64,000 bases of DNA from Lineus longissimus. Taxonomy: Eukaryota > Nemertea > Pilidiophora > Heteronemertea > Lineidae. Below, one piece after another: positions 11,791 through 22,042 of the stretch. The stretch covers positions 7,251,431 to 7,315,430 of the forward strand of contig NC_088322.1 of assembly GCF_910592395.1 (NCBI RefSeq), written 5' to 3'. Below the pieces are notes generated by a model. That model was not told where the DNA came from and ran no database searches. It was given only the letters and a program-made list of their open reading frames with translations. Position numbers and translations under genes: made by a program. The first letter of the stretch is position 1. The number at the start of each line of letters is the position of its first letter.

Positions 11791-12716
11791 TGATGCAATT
11801 TGTTATCAAAATGTTTGATGGGTCATCAATGAATTGGTAAATATATCAATGAATGAATGACAATTCTTAATTTCCAGAAGTCTGAAAACTGTTACTAATT
11901 GAGTTTGTACTTCCCTGCTAATGTGCATTTAGATGGGACATACCGTCATTGGATTTTTGATGAAATCCTCATCAATGGATCTGCCTTGTGCCATCTAAGA
12001 ATCTACAGGTAGTGTACGAGCGTACGACGTGGTTTGTGATATTCACCATTGACGCATTGGGCGTGTCTGTCAGGGGTAACCCACCATAGAAACTGTCTGG
12101 CAATGCTCATTCTTGATACCTAGGGTGATGATGAACAAATTCCAAGTAGTTTTATTTGGTTCGGATCTCAGCTGATCTAGCCCAATTTGGGTGGGGCAGT
12201 TACATAAGTCTGGCAGGGGTACCCCACCACTAAAAATGTCTGGTAATCCCTTCTTATAACTCCTGGATGCATATGGTAAACTCAGACATCATTCGCATTC
12301 GGTACACTTTTGAGCTAATCTAGCTCAATAATACTAAGTCATTGTCTCAGCCCTCACAGCCACACCCACTACCAGATTCCCTCCAGACTTCCATTCTGAT
12401 GTAATGTCATATGCTGACAGCAATATCACGCACAGGAAAATTGGTTCGATTTTCAGCTAGGCTGACCCCTCTGGGCCCCTGCTCTACATCCTTAAGCCCA
12501 TCAATTTTTCTACGATTGAAACTTTTGCCTGTGTACAACATAGCAGCAGTATTTTAAGAACCCCTGATTTTGTAAATGCCATTTCACTCGGAGAGTTTTC
12601 TTCTTCTTCTTCTGCGTACAGACGTTACGTAACCTTTGCATCATATCCCCAGATCATGTGGCGGGACAAAATCGGTTCGGCTGTTCGCTGGAGGTTTTCT
12701 GCGCTTCACATAGCGT
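11791..12716. other. Arm A-specific segment, no gene recognised
   Basis: About 0.93 kb with no counterpart in arm B between the two flanking shared blocks. It contains no long ORF and no clear terminal repeats. Confidence 0.5.
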
Positions 12717-13072
12717 AATAGTCTTCAGTGACTTTGGCTCCAATCAAAATGCGTTTCTAATTACCTGTTCACAGTATCTGAATGTATTCGTTTTCTTTCC
12801 CCTTACCCCTATCCTTGATAACAAAAACTAGTGAGAAATGAAATTGCCATTTAGTCATTAAGAATGGCAATTTGTCAATACGTGGAGAGAACATAGCCCA
12901 GCGATGCCTGATGATAACTTTCACTTCTCGACGGAATGCGGAGTGATGATTCAATAGATTTAGTGGGATATATACAAGATTCGGAACGCTTTGATAGCCA
13001 GAAGTAATAATCTGCGGTAGAAAAAAACGTGACATCGTATTTGCTTCAGAATAGACACCAGTGAACTTACGT

Positions 13073-13209
13073 ATCCCAAATGGTACACAGAAAGATTCCT
13101 GGCGTTTTCTTCTCGTAAGCACCAGCTGGGAATTATGTACGGGTGACATAGGGGTAGTAGTGATGACCCCAAATATATTACCGTCGAGAGTGTCATCAAG
13201 TAATGCCAT
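13073..13209 (-). CDS. Candidate initial exon, unknown product
   Basis: On the minus strand an ATG at 13209-13207, in good context (A at -3, G at +4), opens a frame of 146 codons to 12769. At 13073-13072 it meets a consensus splice donor (GGGATAC then GTAAGT). If used, the first exon would encode about 45 residues, starting MALLDDTLDGNIFG and including the basic stretch TRRKRQ. I recognise no family. It could equally be a chance ORF; the donor and start context are the only support. It lies 1.5 kb beyond the end of the gene at 14742, on the same strand. Confidence 0.25.
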
Positions 13210-13721
13210 CTTTTATCATAACATCAGCTTGGACCGACCGAAAGCTCTCCAAGTCCATGTTGCCAAGTAATGTTGAATATTGTTAAGCTAGTATCCCTCC
13301 TATCAAATTAGGCTATAAGTATCTTGTTACTAATTAAGGGTTCTCTAAATGTTCGAAAAGCAGCGTCAGAGCACGGGTTATCTTTTGGAAGAGTCATTTA
13401 ACTGACCTGGCCAGTGAATGTATCGAACAATTTTAAAGTCACGAGCGCATCTGAATCTGATAGCGATTCTACTCGAGTCTGTCAACAACCATCACATTCA
13501 TATCATATAATTACAGAACATAAAATGAAGGTTCAATGTAGGCAGCAGATATTTCTTTCGAACAAGTCTGTAATTTCCGCCATTCCCAAATTGGTAGACC
13601 AATATCATTTTCATACCTGTCCATTGCTTTATTGCCCTGAAGTCTTTGAACGAAAACAAATGATGGTATTATCGTCATACAGATACCTCAAGCACTCAAC
13701 CTTATCCAATAATATGGAGAT

Positions 13722-13739
13722 GGGGGGGGGGGGGGGGGG
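13722..13739. repeat. G18 homopolymer
   Basis: Eighteen G residues, just before the repeat element at 13887. Confidence 0.9.
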
Positions 13740-13846
13740 CTAAACAGCAGGCTACTTCGACGCTGGAAGGTCAGGACGTTTCTCCCCGAGCAAACAAAAT
13801 CGAATGTTTAACTGAAAAACAATTTAACTGAAAATTTACTCATAAT

Positions 13847-13852
13847 TTTATT
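13847..13852 (-). terminator. Candidate polyadenylation signal AATAAA of the minus-strand gene
   Basis: AATAAA reads on the minus strand about 33 bases beyond the left copy of the target duplication that flanks the inserted repeat. Before the insertion it would have lain roughly 35 bases past the stop codon at 14742. Confidence 0.45.
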
Positions 13853-13886
13853 ACAGGTGCTTTATGACTGTTAACTTGAGTTAATC

Positions 13887-13951
13887 GGTTGGTTTTTAGC
13901 TCAGCTGACAAGCTGAGCTATTCATATGAGTAAATGGTAGAATGAATGTCC

Positions 13952-13986
<35 letters not shown>

Positions 13987-14740
13987 CGTTAAACAGGCAC
14001 GTTTCAAAACTATGGCGGATAGGCGATAGATTTTCCCTATAAGCCATTTAGACTCTTCAGGACTCCTGAATAGACCAAGTGTGGGTCCGGCAGGATTAAC
14101 AGTTTGGCCACCAGGGGGCAAAAAGCCTAAATCACAAAACAATTTTTTTGCGCTTTATTCAAGCAGATAGAAGCTTGAAATAAAGTTGAAAAGGACCGCA
14201 TGCATGTAGGTCTTGAAACTACTAAGAGTAGTTTTGATTGATACTACCAGTTGGCGTTACTGAGCCAAAATCTGTGTTGACCTAGTTTAAGCTTGATTTG
14301 AATTTCCCGCTCTTGTATGACTCTTAAGGTTGTGGGTTCCAATCCCACTTCGGGTCAATTTTTTTTTTTTTTAATTTTTACTTTTTTCACTTGTAAATAC
14401 ATTTTCTTTACTTTTTTGAATAATTTGGTGGGCGGCCATCTTGGTTTTTTTTTCTATTTTAAAGCCTTTGCTGTATCCAGAGTGACATGAATTTTATGGT
14501 TGGTGTACAATAAGTCTCCTTTACATGATATCACATGGGCTTTCTATTTGACCTACTTTTCAAGGTCAGCCTGGCTCAGGCACTTAGATTTGACTAATAA
14601 GTGGCATATTTGTCACCATTTAAAAGTCTTTACTTTGGTATGTTTGCCTGATATATTGACAAAACTGAGGTTGAAAGAGATCTATCGGGTACTTTCCATG
14701 TTCATATATTTCAGCTGAGCGCCAGGCCCTTGGGCCTCTT
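13887..14740 (+). mobile_element. TTTTTAGCTCAC-type dispersed repeat, inserted in a 3' UTR
   Basis: It begins with a hairpin AGCTCAGCT-GACA-AGCTGAGCT (13898-13919), then a TGTC microsatellite (13951-13985), a module with GCACGTTTC and CCACCAGGGGGC, a tRNA-like T-arm, and ends AGCTGAGCGCCAGGCCCTTG, GGCCTCTT. GTTAATC occurs on both sides (13880-13886 and 14741-14747) as a probable target duplication. A related copy with three modules lies at 33318-34462. From memory, repeats of this form are widespread in molluscs; the superfamily is not known to me. Confidence 0.65.
14278..14357 (+). other. tRNA-like remnant inside the repeat
   Basis: The 80 bases end with a perfect T-arm (GTGGG TTCCAAT CCCAC) and TGACC near the start can pair with GGTCA at the end. 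The D and anticodon arms are not convincing, so it is a decayed tRNA-derived segment, not a tRNA gene. A T-run follows. Confidence 0.4.
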
Positions 14741-14741
14741 G

Positions 14742-15737
14742 TTAATCAACTGGCTTAAAGAGTTTAAAATGTTTATATGTCCGCCTTTTCATCCCCTTGC
14801 TAAAATATTCAAGAACAGGAATTGGCACAAATAAACCACCACTGTTGTCCATCGGGATTGAATATCCACTTTGAAATTTAAAATGCGCAAAAGGAATGTT
14901 GATTTTAGTCTCTTCACATAATTTGTATTCGTTAGCCGGAGACTCCATCGGAATACATTGATTTGTAGTAAACAAGGATATGCTGGTGAGCATACGACCT
15001 TTGTTATAGGTATATAGTACATATTTTGATTGCTTTTTGAAATAAAACCCTCCATAATGTTTTGAACTTATGAATACTAGGCAGGGACTTTGCTTATTTT
15101 TCTCTGTCTGAGGAAAAAGGCAACGCATATATAATGCAGTTGTAGCATATACATGTACCTCCATCCAAAATATTTTACCATGTGCAATGAACAAGCCGAA
15201 CACATTTAGTCCATGCCAACTAGGACCGTTTGTAAGACTGCCTCGGCCATCTTGCCAAGTGATATTAAACAAAGTGAGAATGCATCTTCTGTCTCGTTTG
15301 CAATTCATCAGTAATCTGTCATTTGAGTAGAATAGTGGTGTACGATGTACGCTTTGTGGTCGAGAACATTGGTGATCTGGAGGAATTTTAAGTTGACTCA
15401 CGTGGCCCGTAAGTATGTCGAACAATTCATAAATTACTCTTTGGGATCTTCTTCTGCTTAAAATGAGCACTTTCATAGCATACATTGCGAAGAATACGTA
15501 GCCACGTTCAACAGAAGGTGTCAGAGGAGTAATGAAAAATAGTCTGTAGTGGGCGCCTGTCCAATGTTGGTAGGTGAGGAGGCTTTTGATTCTGCCCCCA
15601 AGCGAGCGCATGAAAACGAGTGAATCAGAATCGGGATCATATAAATAACTCAACAAATCATGTTTACTCAAAAAGAAAGAAACAGTTGGAATAAACCGAA
15701 AGGTGCCCTTAAATTTGTAATTCAGAACGTGTTTACC
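14742..15737 (-). CDS. Terminal coding exon (331 codons) of an unidentified protein gene
   Basis: A minus-strand frame runs unbroken for 331 codons to TAA at 14744-14742. It starts at a strong 3' splice site: CTGTTCTTACAG precedes 15737, with a branch-like TGCTAAT about 25-30 bases upstream. No in-frame ATG occurs near the exon start (the first is about residue 43), so this is an internal start to a last exon. The protein has short hydrophobic-aromatic repeats such as YLYDPDSDSLVFM, HYRLFFITPL and KVLILSRRRSQRVIYELFD, which suggests beta-strand blades, possibly a propeller. That is an impression, not a domain match. It is the longest ORF in the window outside the transposon. The stop abuts an inserted repeat. 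Confidence 0.6.
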   Translation of the reverse strand, partial: GKHVLNYKFKGTFRFIPTVSFFLSKHDLLSYLYDPDSDSLVFMRSLGGRIKSLLTYQHWTGAHYRLFFITPLTPSVERGYVFFAMYAMKVLILSRRRSQRVIYELFDILTGHVSQLKIPPDHQCSRPQSVHRTPLFYSNDRLLMNCKRDRRCILTLFNITWQDGRGSLTNGPSWHGLNVFGLFIAHGKIFWMEVHVYATTALYMRCLFPQTEKNKQSPCLVFISSKHYGGFYFKKQSKYVLYTYNKGRMLTSISLFTTNQCIPMESPANEYKLCEETKINIPFAHFKFQSGYSIPMDNSGGLFVPIPVLEYFSKGMKRRTYKHFKLFKPVD

Positions 15738-15806
15738 CTGTAAGAACAGTCTTGTTTAAATTAGCACATCAAAAAAGCAACTGATAACTCCGATTTTATG
15801 AATATT

Positions 15807-15995
15807 ACGTTATTTTGCCCAATACCGCGCAGCTAAACGAATTCAGGCCCAGTCCATGACACGGTCTATTGTCTTTTAACAAAGGCCGCTTGCATTTCTA
15901 TTGGTTCTACCTTCTTATAAAACGACTATCGGGGTAAATCTTGTTACCATCTTCATCGACCCCAACGAAAACGCTTCGTGGAGGTCGACAGGCCG
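15807..15995 (-). repeat. 200-bp dispersed repeat family, copy 1
   Basis: Minus-strand relative to the copies at 32331 and 44281. Recognisable words are ACGTTATTTTGCCC, TTGTCTTTTAACAAA, AAATCTTGTTACCATC and CGACCCCAACG. It would lie in the last intron of the minus-strand gene if that model is right. Confidence 0.6.
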
Positions 15996-16134
15996 ACGTA
16001 CTGTACGCCTTCTCTTTTTCTCTCCACAATTTTGTATTTTAAATAAATGCTGATAAATTTCATAGAAAAAAGAGAGCTACCTTAATGGGGAAACAACCGA
16101 ACATTCTTAATAAAATCTACCCTATAATGATCGT

Positions 16135-16440
16135 GACGTGGTATAATGCCGAAAAGACGCACAAACAAATCGGGACAAATAGACGAATACATTGGATTCG
16201 TTCAAGTGGCCAAGTACATGTACGTTCATTTTTTCTTCGAAGCAAGAAGGGGAGGGGTCGTCACTCGTTACCCAATACAAACTAGTAGATGTGCGAGATG
16301 GATTACCTTTTTTTGAAACATTCTGTAACCTTTCTTTGCCTCTACTTCTTCGTTTTCCATGCAAGTTCCCCTCCTGTTGCTCGATTGACACATAGTAATG
16401 CCATCATTCAGGAAAACACTGATAGTAAAACAGTTGATCA
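16135..16440 (+). repeat. Shared block of the inverted duplication (arm A), with a partial exon
   Basis: Matches 38790-39045 in arm B on the other strand. It begins at GAAAAGACGCACAAAC and includes the 3' part of the arm B candidate exon and its donor (CAA then GTACAT). The upstream part of that exon is missing here, so this copy cannot be a complete exon. Confidence 0.7.
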
Positions 16441-17961
16441 TCAAACAACACATTATGGCACATTCACATCGTGATCGCGAACTGACATGTATGGACGGCT
16501 GAGAAAACGCCCTATCGTTACTGACGACTCCGTAGAAAACCATTCTCAAATTCGCCATGTGGAAACTTAGGCGTTGAATAAATCCGTGCGTTAGCATGAA
16601 CTACAGGACAAGTTTGTTACTGTAGCCACATCCTTGATGGCATATTGAAAGTTAGATGTTAGGCGGGAAATTTTCGTCTCAAAGCAAACTTCGTAGGAAC
16701 ATTACAATGCCCTTCCTGGGCTTCAGTTGGTTTCAAAGCAATAGGTGCATCATCAATTCATACGCAATTTTCTAAATGGGACCCTATTGCTTGTTCTTCA
16801 GGCCGAGTCTAGCTTACTGACCTGCGCCGGAGGAAAAGAGAAGGTTCGTTTTTACCGCCCGAGATAAAGTCAGGCCGAAACGTTTATTTTACCTCCAAGT
16901 CTTAGCTGGTAAAAAAGCGAAGTTTGGTACCCTCCGAGCGTAAGGGTTCAACAAGTCGTGAAGCGAGCATACGTTTTGCTAGAATTATTCTCACTATGAT
17001 TTCATTGACTATGCGTGCTAAGAATAACAAATATACGCTTACAACGGGCAGGCTTCGTAAGCCTTACGAAGCACTAAGAAGAGCGAAGTACGAAGTGTGG
17101 GCAATGTGTTTTTTATTATATAAAGTAAAATATAGTTTCTCGATTCCTCCTGCAACGAAGTACGGAAGTCGAGCGCGTAAATGAATCAGCACAGGACTTG
17201 GTGAAATCATAAACCTTCACACGCCGTACTTCGTTCATACGGATTGCGAAACCTCCCCAGGCTATTGTCAGTGTTAATAAATAAGGGTTGATATAAAGAG
17301 CAAAGAATTCTTAGCCTGCCACTTCGGGGTAGGATGCAACAGCGGAGCAAAGCTGCGAAAAAGACATCAGCAATACACCTTGCAATGACGACTTTCGCGC
17401 ATAGCTCCTTCTGTTCCACATTTCAAACCGGCACAAAGTTAGGCCGCTGATTAAAATGAAAAACAACGCCGTAGTACCGTATTTTTACCCGCCAGCGCAA
17501 TGAAACTTGGCGTGTAGTTTTATTACAAGTCGAGTTCAAGCCAGACGAAGATGCTTGAGTTGTGACCAAATAAGACTACAACCCCTCGCAACTCCTTGTG
17601 GACTCAATTATGAATGCCGGAAGGCACCAAGCCGTAGCTTGATCAATGCGTTTAACGGAGATAGCTCGAAGGATATATTCTAGACACACCGATCTGACAT
17701 CGGTTCATTAATTTGAGGCATGGCCGCCCCAAGTATAATATGCATTGAACAGGCTAGGTCCCTTCATATTGATTAGCTCAAACCTTTCGGTGCCTCGGTT
17801 GTGGTAACTTGATGGCCAGTGGATGGTTGGCATTGGGAATAAACTGTCACCTGTGACCAAACCACTTGACATCTATCAGCTCCGTTACCTCCGCCGATAC
17901 GCACGTGGCTAAATACTGAACAGCTACAGCACCTAATATGTGCATAAAACATGTGCGTCAC
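16441..17961. other. Arm A-specific DNA, possible intron; dispersed repeat at 17140-17257
   Basis: No gene is recognised on the plus strand. 17140-17257 shares AATCAGCACAGGACTTGGTG and GATTGCGAAACCTCCC with the 7.9-8.7 kb block. If the minus-strand gene model holds, this is intron sequence. Confidence 0.4.
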
Positions 17962-18077
17962 CTTGTTGAATCCTGGAAATGTGCCTTTATCCAATATAAA
18001 TAATACAGCTTTTACCGAGAGTGCGGTCAGGATCCCTAATAAGTCCATACTGAACTTCCAGCAGTACTGTCTGTAGC
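17962..18077 (-). CDS. Candidate internal exon of the minus-strand gene
   Basis: A 116-base segment with a weak acceptor (CTTCGCGGAG before GCTACAG) and a good donor (AACAAG then GTGACG). The frame encodes about 38 residues including LLGILTALSVKAVLFILDKG. Read with the acceptor at 18077 it enters in phase 1 and leaves in phase 0, which joins in frame to the terminal exon at 15737 and to the donor at 18692. Phase agreement across three exons is the main support. The acceptor is poor and no homology is known, so another boundary or a chance ORF is possible. Confidence 0.35.
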
Positions 18078-18691
18078 CTCCGCGAAGATTGGACAAAGCG
18101 CCTTCCAGGCGAACCGGCGAATATCGTATTTTTGGCGAATATCTTACACCATGCGTGGCGAATATGATGACTTCATTAAAATCCCTTACTATCACAACAA
18201 GACTCATTTAAATGAAATGTACTACTTTCCAACACCTTCTGGAAGAGTATACCTCCCACCCGAGTTCATGCAGCTCAAGCAACGCCTCTCGGATTTTATG
18301 CACCACTACATTAAAAAATGACAACATTTCAAACTCGTTTTTCTCGTAAATGCCTAAAAAAAACTTATTCGCCGCTTCGCCACCAAGGCAGCGAAGTCTA
18401 ACAAGACTGGCGTTGTCGAATCGCGTCAGAAGGGCGAAATAGCTCGTTCGGGGAACAACACACCCTTCGGGCATTGTATTGATGCATCGAACAACTAATC
18501 AACCACACAGTCAAATGAATCTCTGAGTCACTCGATGAATTCTCTGCAGTGATCGAAGTCAAAATAAACATACACCATCGCATCGATTGTTCGGCAAAAT
18601 CAATGCGGGAAATACAATGATGAGCATTTTCTTCGATACCCATTATAACACATCCGTCTTTAAACCATTAATTTTGAAAATGATTTCTTAC

Positions 18692-18809
18692 CATTGTTAT
18701 CAAACAGTATGCAGGTTCCATGCCTTCGTAAAAAACTGCTAGATGCCCGGTCAAGAAATTTGGTTACAAATTGACTCCCTCCCAAAGAGATTAACTTAAA
18801 TGTTTCGGC
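18692..18809 (-). CDS. Candidate internal exon of the minus-strand gene
   Basis: The segment ends with a strong donor (AACAATG then GTAAGA) after a frame encoding ETFKLISLGGSQFVTKFLDR and then GTCILFDNNG. An acceptor-like CCCCATTACAAG precedes 18809, giving 118 bases that enter in phase 0 and leave in phase 1. The style resembles the terminal exon at 14742-15737. Exons further upstream were not identified. Alternative acceptor ATGCAG lies about 20 bases earlier. Confidence 0.35.
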
Positions 18810-18854
18810 CTTGTAATGGGGATAAGGAAACTGCATTGTATGGTGAACATGCAA

Positions 18855-19349
18855 TCAGAGTCTTTCAAATATATCAATTTGGAAGACTCTAATGGAGTCG
18901 TATCTAAAAGTTTAATTTTAATCTGGTTTGGCTGCGACGGCTGGCCTTTTTAAAAAACCTTTGCTTCTTCCTCAGTTTCATTCAAAGAAAAGTTGTTTTT
19001 CTTCCAAGGCACTTAGGTTTAAAGAAGCAAACCAGGTTTTGATACTGAAGAGCAAGTTTTAATAACAATTGAACAAACGGCTTGCTATGTAGATGTTTGC
19101 AAGAATCGTGGCTGACGTCCGGAAGATAGTCCGCGAAGTGGCGTGATTGATTGCCTTCAGGCTACAAATAGATTTTAAGCCATTTTCCACTAGACCCACG
19201 TCAACTGCCTTAATTCTTTCCGGCATTTTAATAGAAGCTTATATTGAAGGGCAGAAAGACCTCAACACTTTGTCCACTACTGGTAATTCATTACCAAGGG
19301 CGTAGCGATGTCAGAGCCTCAGGTGTCAAAATGAGTGCCTACGGTTTCG
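18855..19349. other. Arm A-specific DNA with a repeat fragment at 19165-19260
   Basis: No gene recognised. The fragment shares AATAGATTTTAAGCCATTTTC and GGGCAGAAAGACCTCA with 7045-7160. Confidence 0.45.
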
Positions 19350-20116
19350 ATGAATCTTCGTTAGTCCTGATCTCGTCGAATCACGCGATAAAACGCTCAT
19401 CGGAGACCTAAGGAGAGTTAGTTCGGGCTCATTTACTCTCGTCATCGATCGCAAAATCTTAGCCTTTGGTCACTGCTGTACCCATAGCTACGCACCTATA
19501 ACCGTTACCCAGGCTCAGGGGGATATCCCCGATTATATTCCAAACCGCATGATCCGCCAGGCCATAACTTTGATCAAAGATTTATTTGAAAGGTAATCAT
19601 GTCGGTACCTTGCTGCAAGTCACCATCTAACACCGCATCAGTCCAAAATCTCGGTGAAGATTAAAACGGATCTAATCACTAGTGACGAAAGGGCCAACAT
19701 CTTATAACTAAAACGACGGGTAACTGTTCCAGTCAGCCGCGAGCAATATCGCGGCGACTTCTTTAATCTTTACTGGCCTACCAGTGCGTGTATTTTTCAA
19801 GAAAGAAAGTGTAATCATAGTTAAACCAGGCGAACCTGACAAAACAAAAAGTAATGAAAATTCGGAACGGAAAATAACATACTTGATATTTCTATGGCTG
19901 CGTTAATTAACCTGGGGCAACTTTCAAACTAATAGCATCGTCAATTTCCTCGCCTTTTTGTTGTAGTGAGCTGATAATGACGCCTTTTAGACCATCCTCG
20001 TATAAACAGTAGTTTTCAATGCACTCAGCTTCCCGATATTTCAAACTAGTGTGTATGACGTAGGCGTGAAAAAAACTGAATCTCAGGATGCTTTTTAGAC
20101 AAGACCATCCCATTTG

Positions 20117-20371
20117 ATGGAAGCCAACATTTATATGGATGCTTCCTTTAAGCGGAATGTGAGGGAAATTCTACCTGGCGTGCATATTATTACTCACTCT
20201 ACGATAAAAGTGTCAACCAGAAACAGTGAGGAGTGTTCGCGGTCGCTCTATATTTCGTTGGTTTCGTTTCGTAGCGCAAAGTCAAGTAAGCCCAAAGATA
20301 TTCCACCAACTGTACAGTGCTGTAGCATTCTTACATCCGTCTCAGAAAACTCTGAAATGATACTGCATTGA
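20117..20371 (+). CDS. ORF conserved in both arms, doubtful coding
   Basis: ATG at 20117 opens 84 codons beginning MEANIYMDASFKRN. Arm B has the same length ORF at 37835-37581 on the minus strand, without indels. About 16 differences are visible in 255 bases and most change the amino acid, so there is little sign of selection. A consensus donor (GTCAA then GTAAGC) occurs inside at about 20287, so only the first part might be exonic. No family recognised. Confidence 0.25.
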   Translation: MEANIYMDASFKRNVREILPGVHIITHSTIKVSTRNSEECSRSLYISLVSFRSAKSSKPKDIPPTVQCCSILTSVSENSEMILH

Positions 20372-21200
20372 CTACTACCTGGCTAGTATTTACCAAATGA
20401 ACTCACCCTTAAAAGCCATATTGTTAAGAGTGTAGAACACCTTGATAAGTGGACGTCCCCCCCCCCCCCTCAGGATCAATTAATTGTTTCCACTTATTGT
20501 TGGGGAGCATTGAAAATATCTTCAGCATTGTTGGGTAATACGTGAACCAAAATGGAGTTACACCCGCGTAAGCTCGCGATCTTGTACAAAGTATATCCAA
20601 AAGATAACGCTAAATTTTCGAAATGGCAATGAAAGAAAGTCCGAAGCGGAGGATCAATACGAGAGTCACTCTGAGCTCGTTCTCGCCAAGCCCTGTATTT
20701 AGTTAATAGGAGAAATCTGTAAAGCCATTTGTAATGATTAACAGTTTTACCAAGTATGAAACGCATATAATTGCCTTTCTCGCGATATTACTTACGTTAA
20801 AACAATCTAAATCCCGTCACTCCTCGTTACTGGTAGGCGTACGCGCGGAGTAAGAGGTGAAGTAGCGTAGTTTGCACCCTAAGATCGATGTAACCCACCA
20901 TTCTCTTAATGGTTCCTAAGCCTAATATCTTGCCCAAATGGATGACGGAAGGTATCGGGTGGCCGACCTTTTAGCTGTAGTTGCTGGTAATGAAGACTTT
21001 AGCGTTTTCCTCCAACAGCTATGATCCTAGGCAATTACATGTTTGTTGGCTGTGGAAATAACACCCCCACACCCTCATCCTCTCAATAATTGGCATTTTG
21101 AGCCAAAATGATCCCTTTTATAACAAAAAACACCCAACAAGCAATCCTTCAACGCCGAGTTGCATGGATAGAGTTATCTATGGCATTTGATTGATATTCC

Positions 21201-21440
21201 ATGTTCTTCTGTGTTCTCAGTTATTTGTTATGCGTAGCACCTTGTTATGCGCCAAATTTCGTCCTCGGCGTGCTATTTGCCTATGGCTGGTGGATTGGAG
21301 TTCCACTCCCTGCATTGTTTTTGATATACATGCCAATCTACTCCAAGGTTTTGAGTGTTCTTCCTCCCTCTAGCTCAGTTGCCCTGTCAATGCTAATTGG
21401 CAAGTTTATTCCTCCCCGCCGCCCCAACGAAATCCTTAAT
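21201..21440 (+). CDS. Candidate exon encoding a membrane segment (arm A copy)
   Basis: The frame reads YAPNFVLGVLFAYGWWIGVP and then LPALFLIYMPIYSK, a single strongly hydrophobic span. 21244-21348 matches arm B (36727-36623) over 105 bases with one difference, a silent Leu codon change at 21323. Surrounding sequence is about 12% diverged. Downstream indels of 6 and 3 bases keep the frame. Splice acceptors after pyrimidine runs precede it in both arms. The GxxxAxxxxxxxP pattern is faintly like the last helix of SLC6 transporters, but I would not assign the family. Exon ends are uncertain; no good donor follows. Confidence 0.45.
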
Positions 21441-21754
21441 CTGGTTACACTCAAATTGGTTTTACGAGAAAGTCACAGCAAGATTACATGTATGTTTCTG
21501 TCAGTGAAAGATAAACCGTTCTAGTTCGGTACTACGCCAAAACTCCATTGAAAGCGTTAGCTGTCATTCAAAAAAGTGGATGTAACAGATCAAGACAACC
21601 AATCCAGGGTCAAGGACATTTTTATATCACGCAATCACAGCGCATGCGCCGCGTCATTAAGTTGTCCTTACAAGTGAAATGACAACACTCCATTGGCGAT
21701 GACACGATCGACACATATGTTCGAACATAAAACTCGGCATGAACATGATGAAAC

Positions 21755-22042
21755 ATGAGGACGGGTACTGATAGAAAGATCCGTGAAAGATACTTTCACA
21801 CTGAGGAGCAGAAAAAGTACGTCAGCTATGTCTTCAGACGATGGAAAACACATCAACTTTTTGACGTAAGCGGCCCAGAGTGGTTTCGCTTACAACAAGA
21901 AAAAAGATATCCCGCATGCAGTACATGGGAAAGTGCTGTTGCAAGACGTTATGTAAATACCAAAATACCGACTCGTAATTTTGAAGCTCCCACTTGGCAT
22001 CTAGAAATGTGTGTTCGGTGCAACTTTCCGTCGATGTTCTAA
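21755..22042 (+). CDS. 95-codon ORF conserved in both arms (arm A copy)
   Basis: ATG at 21755, stop TAA at 22040-22042. The product is rich in aromatic and charged residues (RRWKTHQLFDVSGPEWFRLQ, then YPACSTWESAV) and ends MCVRCNFPSMF. Arm B carries the same-length ORF at 36195-35908 with the same stop. From the HTEEQKKYVSY motif onward about 10-11 base differences are visible, four of them silent; one codon indel near the start keeps the frame. Selection is suggested but not proven. It could be a last exon whose true start is an upstream splice site. No domain recognised. Confidence 0.4.
   Translation: MRTGTDRKIRERYFHTEEQKKYVSYVFRRWKTHQLFDVSGPEWFRLQQEKRYPACSTWESAVARRYVNTKIPTRNFEAPTWHLEMCVRCNFPSMF

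Noticed and set aside
17773-18207. 144-codon minus-strand ORF as a complete gene
   Set aside because: Only the middle part (17962-18077) has plausible exon borders. The rest continues past the donor into sequence with no protein character.
21201-21524. Firm assignment of the membrane exon to the SLC6 transporter family
   Set aside because: The resemblance to the last SLC6 helix rests on a few glycine and proline positions. Without a database search the name would be a guess.
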